From positions 432,575 through 496,574 of the forward strand of contig NZ_JASEEQ010000001.1 of assembly GCF_030019515.1 (NCBI RefSeq): 64,000 nt of DNA, written 5' to 3'. This document shows positions 27,931 to 38,538 of this stretch, piece after piece. How positions within the stretch are numbered: the stretch's first letter is position 1; each line of letters opens with the position of its first letter. The position numbers and the translations under genes are program-made. The notes under the pieces were generated by a model, which saw only the letters and a program-made list of their open reading frames with translations, had not been told where the DNA came from and ran no database searches. This DNA comes from Nocardioides sp. (GTDB lineage Bacteria; Actinomycetota; Actinomycetes; Propionibacteriales; Nocardioidaceae).

Positions 27931-28641
27931 GTGCTCCTCCGCAACCGCGCGCCGGCCGCGCTGCTGACCCTCGTCCTCACGGCGCTGTCGGTCACCGCGA
28001 CCGCCTGCAGCGACGACTCGACGGGCGGCTCCGACGCCAGTCCCGAGGAGGCGCTCGCCACGGCGAAGCAGCACCTCGACGACACCAGCGGCGTCCACCT
28101 CACCCTGGCCACGGACGACCTCCCCGACGGCGTGACCGGGGTCGAGGCGGCCGAAGGCGTCGGCACCCATGCACCGGCGTTCGACGGCAGCATCACGGTC
28201 GTGCTCTCCGGACAGGCCTTCGAGGTCCCGGTGGTCGCCGTCGGCGGCTCGGTCTACGTGCAGCTCCCGCTGACCACCGGCTGGCAGGACATCGACCCGG
28301 CCGACTACGGCGCCCCGGACCCCGCGATGCTGATGAGCGCCGACCGCGGCTTCTCCTCGCTGCTCCCGGCGACGACCGACCTCGAGGAGGGCGACTCCGT
28401 CCGGGGCGGCAAGGACAACAGCGAGGTGCTGACCGAGTACACCGGCTCCGTCGGTGACGACGTCGTCAAGAACGTGATCCCGACCGCCTCGGGCGACTTC
28501 GACGCGACGTACACGATCGCCGACGACGGGGAGCTGCGCAGCGCGAGGCTGACCGGGGTCTTCTACGAGGGCACCGACTCGATGACCTACACCGTGACGT
28601 TCGAGGACTACGGCACGGAACAGGACATCACCGCACCGTGA
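27931..28641 (+). CDS. LppX/LprAFG-family lipoprotein (LprG-like)
   Basis: A 236-residue lipoprotein precursor. The signal peptide ends in the lipobox SVTATAC, followed by an LppX_LprAFG domain with a hydrophobic pocket fold (VPVVAVGGSVYVQLPLTTGW). Family members bind glycolipids or triacylglycerol at the cell envelope. The gene lies 10 bp before a P55-like MFS gene, which reproduces the mycobacterial lprG-P55 operon. GTG 27931 has GGAAGG upstream, inside the 3' end region of parC. Confidence 0.85.
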   Translation: MLLRNRAPAALLTLVLTALSVTATACSDDSTGGSDASPEEALATAKQHLDDTSGVHLTLATDDLPDGVTGVEAAEGVGTHAPAFDGSITVVLSGQAFEVPVVAVGGSVYVQLPLTTGWQDIDPADYGAPDPAMLMSADRGFSSLLPATTDLEEGDSVRGGKDNSEVLTEYTGSVGDDVVKNVIPTASGDFDATYTIADDGELRSARLTGVFYEGTDSMTYTVTFEDYGTEQDITAP

Positions 28642-28651
28642 CGGTCCCCTG

Positions 28652-30400
28652 ATGGGCTCCTCGCGCGTCCTGCTCTCGCTGGCCGCGGTGGCCGTCGCGT
28701 TCGCGGCGGCCGACACCTACGTGGTGGTCCTAGCGCTGCCGGACATGATGGCGTCCACGGGGATCCCGGTGGACCAGCTGCAGCGCGCGGCGCCGATCAT
28801 CTCCGGCTTCCTGCTCGGGTACGTCGCGATGCTGCCGCTGATCGGCCGGCTCGCGGACCTGCGTGGACGGGTCCCGGTGCTCGTCGCCGCGCTCCTGGTC
28901 TTCGCGCTCGGCTCCCTGGTCACCACGCTCGCCTACGACCTGCCGTCGATGGTCTCGGGCCGCTTCCTGCAGGGTGTGGGCGGCGGCGGTCTGGTGCCGG
29001 CGACCCTCGCGCTGGTCGCCGACCTCTATCCCGCCGAGCGCCGCGGCGTGCCGCTCGGCGTCGTCTCGGCCGTCCAGGAGCTCGGCAGCGTGCTCGGGCC
29101 GCTGTTCGGCGCGCTCGTGCTCGCCGTCGCCGACTGGCGCGCGATCTTCCTGATCAACGTCGCGGTCGGCCTGGTCCTCGCCGGTGCCATCCGGCGTCTC
29201 ACGGTGGTCGAGGTGCGAGCGCAGCGAGCCTCGAGACCCCGTGCCTTCGACTGGATCGGCCTGGTCCTGGTGCTGGTCACCCTCGTGGCCGGCGCGCTGG
29301 TGTGTCTGCGACCCAGCGAGCTGATGCGCGACCTGACCTGGGGGCAGCTGTTCATCCCGGTCGCCGGCGACGGGCGGTGGCTCACGCCGCTCGGCCTGGT
29401 CGCCCTGACCGCCGCGGTGCTGCTCGTCGTACGCTGCTCGACCGCGCGCCGGCCGCTGCTCGACGTGCGCGCCTGGCTGCGCACCCTGCGCGAGGCCGAC
29501 CTGCTCGGCGCCCTGTTCCTCGCGCTCGCGCTCGCCGGCGTGATCCTCGCGTTCGCCACCGCCGACCCGAAGGTGCAGGTCTTCTCCGACCAGGGCCTGT
29601 GGTACCTCCTCGGCTCCGCGCTCGCCACCGCCGCGTTCGTCGTCCACCTGCGGCGCACCGCCGACCCGCTGGTCCCGGCGGGTGCGCTGCGGCGTGCCCC
29701 CGCGTGGGGCGCGATGCTGGTCAGCTTCTTCATCGGCGCCGCCCTGATCGCTGCGCTGATCGACATCCCGCTGTTCGCGCGCACCACCGTCTACCCCGAC
29801 TCCCAGCTGATGGCGGCCCTGGTCCTGGTCCGGTTCCTGGTCGCGCTCCCGGTCGGGGCCGTGCTCGGTGGCTACCTCACCCGCACGGTCAGCGCCGGGC
29901 TGGTGACCGCGGCCGGGATGGCGTGCGCGGCGGGCGGCTTCCTGTGGATGGCGACCTGGGACCTGGAGAGCCTCGACCGGGCGAGCGCCACGATCCCGCT
30001 GCTGCTCGGCGGCCTCGGGTTCGGGCTCGCCCTCGCACCCGTGAACGCCGCGGTGCTCGCGAGCACCGAGGACGACGTGCACGGCCTGGCCAGCGCGTTC
30101 GTGGTGGTCGCCCGGATGGTCGGGATGCTCGTCGGGATCTCCGCCCTGACCACGATCGGCCTGCGCCGCTACTACGCCGAGCAGGCCGACCTGCCCCCGG
30201 CGCGGGAGGTGTGCGACGGCCGGACCCGCTGCTCGGAGTTCACCGACCTGCTCAAGGTCGCCGGCATCGCCCAGGAGCACACCGTGTTCACCGGCGCCGC
30301 GGTCTGCGCCGTCGTCGCCGCGGTCCTCGCCCTGGTCCTGTTCCGCGGTGCCGCGACCCGGGCCGTCTCGACCGGCGACCTGCTCCGCGCCGCCGGGTGA
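28652..30400 (+). CDS. P55-like MFS exporter (partner of LprG)
   Basis: The 582-residue, roughly 14-helix MFS protein starts ADTYVVVLALPDMMASTGIPVDQL, which closely resembles the N-terminus of mycobacterial P55 (Rv1410c). It also has LIGRLADLRGR and GRFLQGVGGGG motifs. In mycobacteria P55 and LprG move triacylglycerol and other lipids and affect drug tolerance; the same role is inferred here. A 38-bp REP-like repeat is translated in frame (VEVRAQRASRPR) in the cytoplasmic loop after helix 6. It ends just before the carbonic anhydrase promoter. Confidence 0.85.
   Translation: MGSSRVLLSLAAVAVAFAAADTYVVVLALPDMMASTGIPVDQLQRAAPIISGFLLGYVAMLPLIGRLADLRGRVPVLVAALLVFALGSLVTTLAYDLPSMVSGRFLQGVGGGGLVPATLALVADLYPAERRGVPLGVVSAVQELGSVLGPLFGALVLAVADWRAIFLINVAVGLVLAGAIRRLTVVEVRAQRASRPRAFDWIGLVLVLVTLVAGALVCLRPSELMRDLTWGQLFIPVAGDGRWLTPLGLVALTAAVLLVVRCSTARRPLLDVRAWLRTLREADLLGALFLALALAGVILAFATADPKVQVFSDQGLWYLLGSALATAAFVVHLRRTADPLVPAGALRRAPAWGAMLVSFFIGAALIAALIDIPLFARTTVYPDSQLMAALVLVRFLVALPVGAVLGGYLTRTVSAGLVTAAGMACAAGGFLWMATWDLESLDRASATIPLLLGGLGFGLALAPVNAAVLASTEDDVHGLASAFVVVARMVGMLVGISALTTIGLRRYYAEQADLPPAREVCDGRTRCSEFTDLLKVAGIAQEHTVFTGAAVCAVVAAVLALVLFRGAATRAVSTGDLLRAAG
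29203..29240 (+). repeat. REP-like palindromic repeat inside a coding gene
   Basis: The segment has arms TCGAGG and CCTCGA around a GCGAGCGCAGCGAG core and outer GGTC/GACC halves, so it can fold into a hairpin. It resembles dispersed intergenic elements I know from Nocardioides-type genomes, but here it is in frame within the transporter gene. The remainder of the gene is intact. Confidence 0.55.
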
Positions 30401-30408
30401 ACGCTTGT

Positions 30409-30414
30409 TAACCT
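30409..30414 (+). promoter_or_regulatory. -10 element (TAACCT), leaderless promoter
   Basis: TAACCT is followed by seven bases and the ATG of the carbonic anhydrase gene at 30422, with no ribosome site between them. Confidence 0.45.
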
Positions 30415-30421
30415 CCGAGAC

Positions 30422-30922
30422 ATGGCTAACTCGGACTTCGACGACCTGCTCGCTGCCAACCGCGACTTCGCGGCGCACTTCGGGCTCGCCGGCTTCGATG
30501 GCGTCGCCCGGGCCGGCGTGGCGATCGTGACCTGCATGGACTCACGGATCGACCCGCTCGGCATGGTCGGCCTCGAGCCCGGCGACGCCAAGATCTTCCG
30601 CAACCCCGGTGGCCGGGTGACCGACCAGGCCCTGGAGGCGCTGGTGCTGGGCGTCCACCTGCTCAACGTCGACCGGATCCTGGTGATCCCGCACACGCGC
30701 TGCGCGATGGCCTCCTCCACGCTCGACCAGGTCCGCGAGAAGGTCGGCGCCTCCGCCGGCCAGGACGTCTCCTGGCAGACCTTCAGCATGGTGTCCGACC
30801 AGCGCGCCGCGCTGGCCGACGACGTGCACAAGGTCGTCTCGCACCCGCTCGTCCCCGACACCGTCAAGGTCGGCGGGTTCCTCTACGACGTCGACACCGG
30901 CCTGCTGGACCGGCTGGTCTGA
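30422..30922 (+). CDS. beta-class carbonic anhydrase
   Basis: This short beta-carbonic anhydrase (166 residues) interconverts CO2 and bicarbonate. Zinc ligands and the Asp-Arg dyad are visible: CMDSRID near residue 38 and HTRC near residue 88. The usual HTxCG is HTRCA here, a modest deviation. The product is soluble with no signal peptide. It converges with ackA. Confidence 0.88.
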   Translation: MANSDFDDLLAANRDFAAHFGLAGFDGVARAGVAIVTCMDSRIDPLGMVGLEPGDAKIFRNPGGRVTDQALEALVLGVHLLNVDRILVIPHTRCAMASSTLDQVREKVGASAGQDVSWQTFSMVSDQRAALADDVHKVVSHPLVPDTVKVGGFLYDVDTGLLDRLV

Positions 30923-30936
30923 GAGGCAGCCGCGGG

Positions 30937-32145
30937 TCAGACGTCGCGGACGACGTCGAGCGACTCCCGGGCGATCTGCCACTCCTCGTTGGTCGGCACC
31001 ACCAGGACGGCGACCTCGCTGTCCTCGGCGGACACGGTGAACGCGCCCGACCGCTGGGCCCGGTTGGCCTCGGGGTCGATCCGGATGCCGAGCCGCTCCA
31101 GGCCGGCGAGCGCCTGGGCGCGCACCTCCGGCGCGTGCTCCCCCACCCCGCCGGTGAACGCGATCGCGTCCACCCGGCCGAGCACCGCGTAGTACGCGCC
31201 GACGTACTTGCGCAGCCGGTAGCAGTAGACGTCCATGGCGAGCCGGGCCCGCGGCTCACCCTCCTCGAGCAGTCGCTCGAGCTCGCGGAAGTCGCTGAAC
31301 CCGACCAGGCCCTTGATGCCGGAGTCGCGGTTGAGCCGCTCGTCGATCTCGTCCAGCGACCAGCCGAGCTGCCGGTGCAGGTGGGCGTGCAGCGCCGGGT
31401 CGAGGTCGCCCGAGCGGGTGCCCATCACCAGGCCCTCCAGCGGGGTGAGCCCCATCGAGGTGTCCACGGACCGGCCCCCGGCGACCGCCGCCGCCGAGGC
31501 GCCGTTGCCCAGGTGCAGGACGATCGTGTTCACCGACTCCAGCGGCCGGCCGAGCAGCCGCGCGGTCTCGCCGGAGACGAAGCGGTGCGAGGTCCCGTGG
31601 AACCCGTAGCGCCGGATGCCGTGCTCCTCGCGCCACTCGTGCGGCACCGCGTAGGTGTAGGCCTGCTCGGGCAGCGTCTGGTGGAACGCGGTGTCGAACA
31701 CGGCGACGTGCGGGAGCGTGTCGAACAGCCGGCGCGCGACCGCGAGCGCCTCGAGGTTGGCCGGGTTGTGCAGGGGCGCCAGCGGGACCAGCTCGCGCAC
31801 GGCGTCGACCAGCGCGTCGTCGACCAGCGCGGGCTGGGAGAAGCGCTCGCCGCCGTGCACCATCCGGTGACCCACCGCGGTGATCGTGGCCGCCTCCAGC
31901 AACGGGCCGTGGGCGGCGAACGCGTCCAGCGCCGCCTGCAGCGCGGCCTCGTGGGAGGGCAGCGGCAGCTCGCTTCGGTGCACGACCCCGTCGGGTCCGG
32001 TGTGGCTGAGGATGCCGGTGGCGCCCGAGGCGTCCGCGATCCGCTCGGCCAGCCCGACCGCGTGGCTCTGGCCGCTCTCCGCGTCGATCAGGCTGTACTT
32101 CAGCGAGGACGAGCCGGCGTTGATCACCAGGACGAGCGCGCTCAT
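30937..32145 (-). CDS. ackA: acetate kinase
   Basis: The 402-residue enzyme converts acetyl phosphate and ADP to acetate and ATP. Signatures include LVINAGSSSLKY at the N-terminus, GHRMVHGG, FGFHGTSH-like RYGFHGTSH, and the C-terminal FTGGVGEHAPEVR. Its ATG overlaps the stop of pta (ATGA), giving a coupled pta-ackA operon. Confidence 0.95.
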   Translation of the reverse strand: MSALVLVINAGSSSLKYSLIDAESGQSHAVGLAERIADASGATGILSHTGPDGVVHRSELPLPSHEAALQAALDAFAAHGPLLEAATITAVGHRMVHGGERFSQPALVDDALVDAVRELVPLAPLHNPANLEALAVARRLFDTLPHVAVFDTAFHQTLPEQAYTYAVPHEWREEHGIRRYGFHGTSHRFVSGETARLLGRPLESVNTIVLHLGNGASAAAVAGGRSVDTSMGLTPLEGLVMGTRSGDLDPALHAHLHRQLGWSLDEIDERLNRDSGIKGLVGFSDFRELERLLEEGEPRARLAMDVYCYRLRKYVGAYYAVLGRVDAIAFTGGVGEHAPEVRAQALAGLERLGIRIDPEANRAQRSGAFTVSAEDSEVAVLVVPTNEEWQIARESLDVVRDV

Positions 32146-34232
32146 CGGGCGACCTCCGCGAGCTGCTGGGCCTGGACGGCGGTGATGGCGACCGTGTTGA
32201 CGATGTCGCGGACCGTGGCGCCCCGGGACAGGTCGTTGACCGGCTTGCGCAGCCCCTGCAGCACCGGGCCGATCGCGACCGCGCCCGCGGAGCGCTGCAC
32301 GGCCTTGTAGGTGTTGTTGCCGGTGTTGAGGTCCGGGAAGATGAACACCGTCGCCCGGCCGGCGACCCGGGAGTCCGGGAGCTTGGTCCGGGCGACCGCC
32401 GGGTCGATGGCGGCGTCGTACTGGATCGGGCCCTCCACGAGCAGCTCCGGTGCCCGGTCGCGGACCAGCGCCGTCGCCGCCGACACCTTCTCCACGTCGC
32501 TGCCGGCCCCCGACGACCCGGTCGAGTAGGACAGCATCGCGACCCGGGGCGCGACGCCGAACGCCGCCGCGGTCTCGGCCGAGGAGATCGCGATGTCGGC
32601 GAGCTGCTCCGCCGTGGGGTCCGGGTTGACCGCGCAGTCGCCGTACACGAGCACCTCGTTCTCCAGGCACATGAAGAACACCGACGACACGACCGAGACC
32701 CCGGGCACCGTGCGCACCACCTCGAGCGCGGGCCGGATCGTGTGGGCCGTGGTGTGGACGGCACCGGAGACCATCCCGTCGGCGAGCCCGAGCTCGACCA
32801 TCAGCGTGCCGAAGTAGGACTCGTCGCGGACCCGCAGGAGTGCCTCGGCGCGGTCGACCCCGCGGTGCTTGCGGCGGTCGAAGTACTCCTCGGCGAACCG
32901 CTCGGCGAGCTCGGAGGACCGCGGGTCGAGCAGGGTCGCGGCCGAGACGTCCGCGCCGACCCGGGCGGCGTGCGCGCTGATCCGGATCGGGTCGCCGAGC
33001 AGGGTCAGGTCGGCCACGCCCCGGCGCAGCAGCAGGTCGGCGGCGCGCAGGATCCGCTCCTCCTCGCCCTCCGGGAGCACGATGCGCATCCGCCGGCCGG
33101 TGGCGGAGTCCAGGAGCTGGTGCTCGAACATCAGCGGCGTCACGGCGGTCGTCCGCGACACGTCGAGCCGGTCGAGGAGCGCGGCGCCGTCGACGTGCTG
33201 GGCGAACAGGGCCAGCGCCGCGGCGATCTTGCGGGGCGAGCTCACCGTCAGGCGGCCGCGGACGCCGGTGAGTGCCGCCGAGGTCTCCTGGGTGGCGAGG
33301 TCGGTCGCGATGATCGGCAGCGTGGCGCCGATGCCCTCCAGGAGCCGGGAGACCTGGACGGGCAGCTCGATCCCGCCGTTCAGGACGATCCCCGCGACCT
33401 GGGGGAAGTTCGCGGACACGTGCGCCATCAGGACGCCGAGCACCACCTCGGGGCGGTCGCCCGCGGTCACCACGACGGCGCCGTCGAAGAGCCGGTCCAG
33501 CACGTTCGGCATGGTCATGCCCGCCACGAGGAGGCCGAGCACCTCTCGATCGAGCAGGGCGGGGTCGCCGGAGACGAACGTCCCGTCGCACGCGGGCATC
33601 AGGTCGCCGACCGAGGGTGCCGAGAGCAGGGGATCGTAGGGGATCGCGTACGCCGGCACGCCGTCCCGGCCGAGAGCGGCGACCACCTCCGCCGGCTCGG
33701 GGTGGGTGACCCGGTTGGCGACCACCGCGAACAGCGCAGCGTGGTTGGCCGAGATCGCGGTGCCGGCGATGTCCGCCAGGGTCACCAGGTCAGCGGGGGT
33801 CCGGTCCGCGCCGTTGAGGACCAGGAGGATGGGCGAGCTCAGGTTCGCCGCGATCCGGGCGTTGTAGGACAGCTCGGTCGGCGTGGCGACGTCGGTGTAG
33901 TCCGACCCGATCACCACGACCGCGTCGCACTGCTCCGCGACGCGGTGGTAGCGCTCGACGATCGTGTCCAGCGCGGCGACCGGGTCGGCGTGGACGTCGT
34001 CGTACGTGACCCCGGTGCACTCGTCGTAGTCGAGGGTGACCGCCTCGTGGGCGGTCAGCAGGTCCAGGACGTAGTCCCGCTCACCTCGAGCGGTGGCCTG
34101 GTCGTTGCGGACGATCGGCCGGAACACGCCGACCCGCTCGACCCTGCGGGAGAGGACGTCCAGCACCCCCAACGCGACCGCTGACTTGCCGGTGTAGCCC
34201 TCGACGGACGCGACGTAGACGCTCGTGCACAC
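32142..34232 (-). CDS. pta: phosphate acetyltransferase
   Basis: The 696-residue enzyme makes acetyl phosphate from acetyl-CoA. The N-terminal DRTGG/BioD-like part (YVASVEGYTGKSAVALGV) and the C-terminal PTA_PTB catalytic domain (VLPEGEEERILRAAD; SYSTGSSGAGSDVEKV) are both complete, as in the long Pta form. The GTG start follows a TAGGGT -10 box (34240-34245, minus) by 7 nt, so it is probably leaderless. Confidence 0.95.
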   Translation of the reverse strand: MCTSVYVASVEGYTGKSAVALGVLDVLSRRVERVGVFRPIVRNDQATARGERDYVLDLLTAHEAVTLDYDECTGVTYDDVHADPVAALDTIVERYHRVAEQCDAVVVIGSDYTDVATPTELSYNARIAANLSSPILLVLNGADRTPADLVTLADIAGTAISANHAALFAVVANRVTHPEPAEVVAALGRDGVPAYAIPYDPLLSAPSVGDLMPACDGTFVSGDPALLDREVLGLLVAGMTMPNVLDRLFDGAVVVTAGDRPEVVLGVLMAHVSANFPQVAGIVLNGGIELPVQVSRLLEGIGATLPIIATDLATQETSAALTGVRGRLTVSSPRKIAAALALFAQHVDGAALLDRLDVSRTTAVTPLMFEHQLLDSATGRRMRIVLPEGEEERILRAADLLLRRGVADLTLLGDPIRISAHAARVGADVSAATLLDPRSSELAERFAEEYFDRRKHRGVDRAEALLRVRDESYFGTLMVELGLADGMVSGAVHTTAHTIRPALEVVRTVPGVSVVSSVFFMCLENEVLVYGDCAVNPDPTAEQLADIAISSAETAAAFGVAPRVAMLSYSTGSSGAGSDVEKVSAATALVRDRAPELLVEGPIQYDAAIDPAVARTKLPDSRVAGRATVFIFPDLNTGNNTYKAVQRSAGAVAIGPVLQGLRKPVNDLSRGATVRDIVNTVAITAVQAQQLAEVAR

Positions 34233-34239
34233 GCAGTCG

Positions 34240-34245
34240 ACCCTA
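34240..34245 (-). promoter_or_regulatory. -10 element (TAGGGT), leaderless promoter of pta-ackA
   Basis: On minus, TAGGGT is followed by CGACTGC and the GTG start of pta at 34232. No ribosome site is visible in this gap. Confidence 0.4.
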
Positions 34246-34325
34246 TGCCGGGCGAGGAACGCCCGCGGGGGTCGCCCGGGCCAGATCCCGGGACCAAGGT
34301 CCGTTCTTCAACGACTTCGTGGGCG

Positions 34326-34697
34326 TCACGCTGCGACGCCGACGGCGTACCCGGCCGCCGCCGCCGCGAGCCCCACCACCAGGCTCAGGCCGACGTTGAG
34401 CGCGGCGTACAGCCGGGCCCCGTCCTCGACCAGGCGGAAGGTCTCGTAGCCGAAGGTGCTGTACGTGGTCAGCGCCCCGCACAGGCCGGTGCCGAGCGTC
34501 AGGGTCACCGCGTCGGGGACGTCGCGTCCGGTGGAGAGCCCGACGAGCACCCCGAGGACCAGCGAGCCGACGACGTTGACCAGCATCGTCCCCCACGGCA
34601 TCAGGCTGTCGTGGCGCGCCTGGACCGCCCGGTCGACCAGGTAGCGGCTCGGGGCCCCGACCGCGGCGCCGAGGCACACCCACACGAACCCCGTCAC
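34326..34697 (-). CDS. crcB: fluoride ion channel CrcB/FluC (second subunit gene)
   Basis: This 123-residue, four-helix protein matches FluC, with [14 protein letters not shown], the [11 protein letters not shown] helix and [12 protein letters not shown] (the TTFST-type motif lining the pore). Two different FluC subunits often pair to form the channel, and a second copy lies two genes upstream. The GTG start overlaps the DUF190 stop. Confidence 0.9.
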   Translation of the reverse strand: MTGFVWVCLGAAVGAPSRYLVDRAVQARHDSLMPWGTMLVNVVGSLVLGVLVGLSTGRDVPDAVTLTLGTGLCGALTTYSTFGYETFRLVEDGARLYAALNVGLSLVVGLAAAAAGYAVGVAA

Positions 34698-35080
34698 TCC
34701 GAGTCGTCCCGATAGCGGTGCACGACGACGGTGACCTCGTCGAGGGTGACCAGGCCCTCGCCGACCACCTCGTCGACCTGGGGCAGGAACGCCTCGATCC
34801 GGTCGGCGGTGTCGACGACCACGACCGCCACCGGGAGGTCCTCGGAGAGCGAGAGCAGCCGGCTGGTGTGCACCACGGTGCTGGAGGAGCCGAAGCCCTC
34901 GATGCCGCGGAAGACGCTCGCGCCGGCCAGGCCGGCGGCGTGCGCCCGGTGCACCAGCTCGGTGTACAGCGGCTTGTGGTGCCAGGTGTCGGACTCGCCG
35001 ACGTAGACGGTCAGCCGGGTCGCGGCCCCGCCGAGCCCGCCCGCAGGTCGCCTCGTCTCCGACGTCGGGTCGGTGGTCAT
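34694..35080 (-). CDS. DUF190 protein
   Basis: This 128-residue DUF190 protein has the typical [28 protein letters not shown] stretch and a small ferredoxin-like fold resembling PII proteins. It lies between two crcB genes and overlaps both (ATGA before, GTGA after), so a role in fluoride export control is inferred. The ATG has a GA-rich ribosome site (GAGAGGGGAG). Confidence 0.88.
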   Translation of the reverse strand: MTTDPTSETRRPAGGLGGAATRLTVYVGESDTWHHKPLYTELVHRAHAAGLAGASVFRGIEGFGSSSTVVHTSRLLSLSEDLPVAVVVVDTADRIEAFLPQVDEVVGEGLVTLDEVTVVVHRYRDDSE

Positions 35081-35586
35081 GGCCTCTCCCCTCTCCTGGT
35101 GCGATGTCCTCTTCGGCGCCGCCGGAGCCGGGTCGCCGCCAGCACGCCCGCGCGCGCCACCACCACGCCGGCCGCCACGGCGGCCAGCGCCACCAGCAGG
35201 GTGCCGGCCCAGTAGCCGAGCGCGACCGCCGGACGGCCGGCGTCGAGCAGCGTGACGGTGTCGACGGAGTACGTCGAGAACGTGGTGAACCCGCCCAGCA
35301 CCCCCACCCCCGCGAACGGACGCAGCAGCGGGTGCGCGCCGCCGACATCGACGACGAACACCATGAGGACGCCGATCAGCAGGCAGCCCGCGGCGTTGAC
35401 GCCGAGCGTCGTCCAGGGCACGCCCGCATCGGGGGTGGGCCAGGCCCGGGCCGCGGCGTACCGCGCCGACGCGCCCACCATCCCGCCCAGCGCGATCGCC
35501 GGGAGCACGAACCGGTGCCGGCCCCACTCCAGGCGCTCCCCGGGCAGGTGCAGGTCGACGTCCGGGTCGACCCACGGCACGGGCAT
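35077..35586 (-). CDS. crcB: fluoride ion channel CrcB/FluC (first subunit gene)
   Basis: This 169-residue FluC homologue carries [28 protein letters not shown] and GFTTFSTYS. It is longer than its partner because of an N-terminal cytoplasmic extension ([14 protein letters not shown]) and a basic C-terminal tail. The ATG has GGAGG 5 nt upstream. It leads the crcB-DUF190-crcB operon. The 44-bp gap to parE is too short for a fluoride riboswitch. Confidence 0.88.
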   Translation of the reverse strand: MPVPWVDPDVDLHLPGERLEWGRHRFVLPAIALGGMVGASARYAAARAWPTPDAGVPWTTLGVNAAGCLLIGVLMVFVVDVGGAHPLLRPFAGVGVLGGFTTFSTYSVDTVTLLDAGRPAVALGYWAGTLLVALAAVAAGVVVARAGVLAATRLRRRRRGHRTRRGERP

Positions 35587-35630
35587 CGGGCCTCCTACGC
35601 TGCGCTGGTGCGGGTGCTGGTCCTGCGTGG

Positions 35631-37691
<2,061 letters not shown>

Positions 37692-37751
37692 CGTGGGGCT
37701 CCTGGTCGTGCCGAGCGATGCCGATCGCGCCGGCCATCCGTGCGGGTGTCA

Positions 37752-38212
37752 GCCTCGAATCTACCTGCGACACGCCGGTGGCCGGTGAAGGCTCGCCTGC
37801 GGGCGCCTTGGCTACCGTGGACAGCACACTTCCCCGGCACCACCAGCGCAGCGCACGACCAGTCAGCACCGATCCCGGCAGCCGGTCGGGACCAGCCAGC
37901 AGCATCGAGCAGCAGGCCCGACCAGCACGACCAGGACTGCGACGCACGTCACGATGTGGACACGATCGGCTCTCGGGCGATCCCTTCCGCAACGTCGCGG
38001 GTCGCCGTCACGTCACACTCAGCAGAGAACTCAGCACGGATCGTCGTTTTTCTCCTTGACGGCCGCCGATGTCTCCCAAGGCATGGAAATCGGCCGAAGA
38101 GGGAAGTGAGAACGTGATTGGATGAGGTGTCCGACACCACGAAGAGCCGGGAATCTTGGGGCCCGCCGCTACGTTGTGGCTGACACCGAGGCAGAAGAGA
38201 AATGAGGCCGAT
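37752..38212. other. 461-bp gap between parE and the zinc-ribbon gene
   Basis: I see no convincing gene here. Open frames in this stretch have no family motifs, and base use is less GC-biased toward the right end. The last 60 bp hold the promoter of the zinc-ribbon gene. A long untranslated or small-RNA role cannot be excluded. Confidence 0.4.
38150..38175 (+). promoter_or_regulatory. SigR/SigH-type promoter (GGAAT-N18-GTT)
   Basis: GGAAT at 38150-38154 and GTT at 38173-38175 are separated by exactly 18 nt, which is the consensus for the disulfide-stress sigma factors SigR (Streptomyces) and SigH (mycobacteria). The start codon of the downstream gene is 38 nt further on, leaving room for its ribosome site. 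Confidence 0.5.
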
Positions 38213-38446
38213 GTGACCACTGCAGTTGCCCCCAGCACCGCCGCGCTGAGCGCTGCGGACCGTTGCGACCGTTGCGGAGCCCAGGCCTACCTTCGCGTAG
38301 AGCTCCAGTCCGGTGGTGAGCTGCTGTTCTGCGCCCACCACGCCCGCGAGCACGGTGACAAGCTCAGGGAGATCGCCGCCAACGTCGTCGACGAGACCCA
38401 CAAGCTCTCCGGCACCTCCACCATCGCCACAGACGGCGAGCGCTGA
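38213..38446 (+). CDS. DUF7455-type small zinc-ribbon protein
   Basis: This 77-residue protein has the core ADRCDRCGAQAYLRV and LLFCAHHAREH, a C-x2-C...C-x2-H zinc site. Its relatives occur in most actinobacteria, usually beside the principal sigma gene, but have no assigned function. The GTG start has GAGG in front. In the chromosome before the phage-like insertion it would have lain about 2.3 kb from sigA. Confidence 0.85.
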   Translation: MTTAVAPSTAALSAADRCDRCGAQAYLRVELQSGGELLFCAHHAREHGDKLREIAANVVDETHKLSGTSTIATDGER

Positions 38447-38480
38447 GGAGGGGCCGGCACGACCCGCTCACCCCGTCATC

Positions 38481-38516
38481 CACCGCGGCCCCGGACGAGA
38501 GTCCGGGGCCGCGGTG
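38481..38516 (+). terminator. strong hairpin terminator
   Basis: A perfect 16-bp stem (CACCGCGGCCCCGGAC with its complement) closes a GAGA loop. There is no T-run, as is common for high-GC terminators. It lies between the zinc-ribbon stop and the DUF456 start. Confidence 0.75.
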
Positions 38517-38538
38517 CGTCTGTGCCAGGATCTCGCCC

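Noticed and set aside
35587..35630. Fluoride riboswitch before crcB
   Set aside because: Only 44 bp separate the genes, and the conserved crcB-motif sequence is not seen.
37718..38059. Possible 113-codon gene in the gap after parE
   Set aside because: It overlaps the parE start region on the opposite strand, has no ribosome site or motifs, and reads as biased noncoding sequence.
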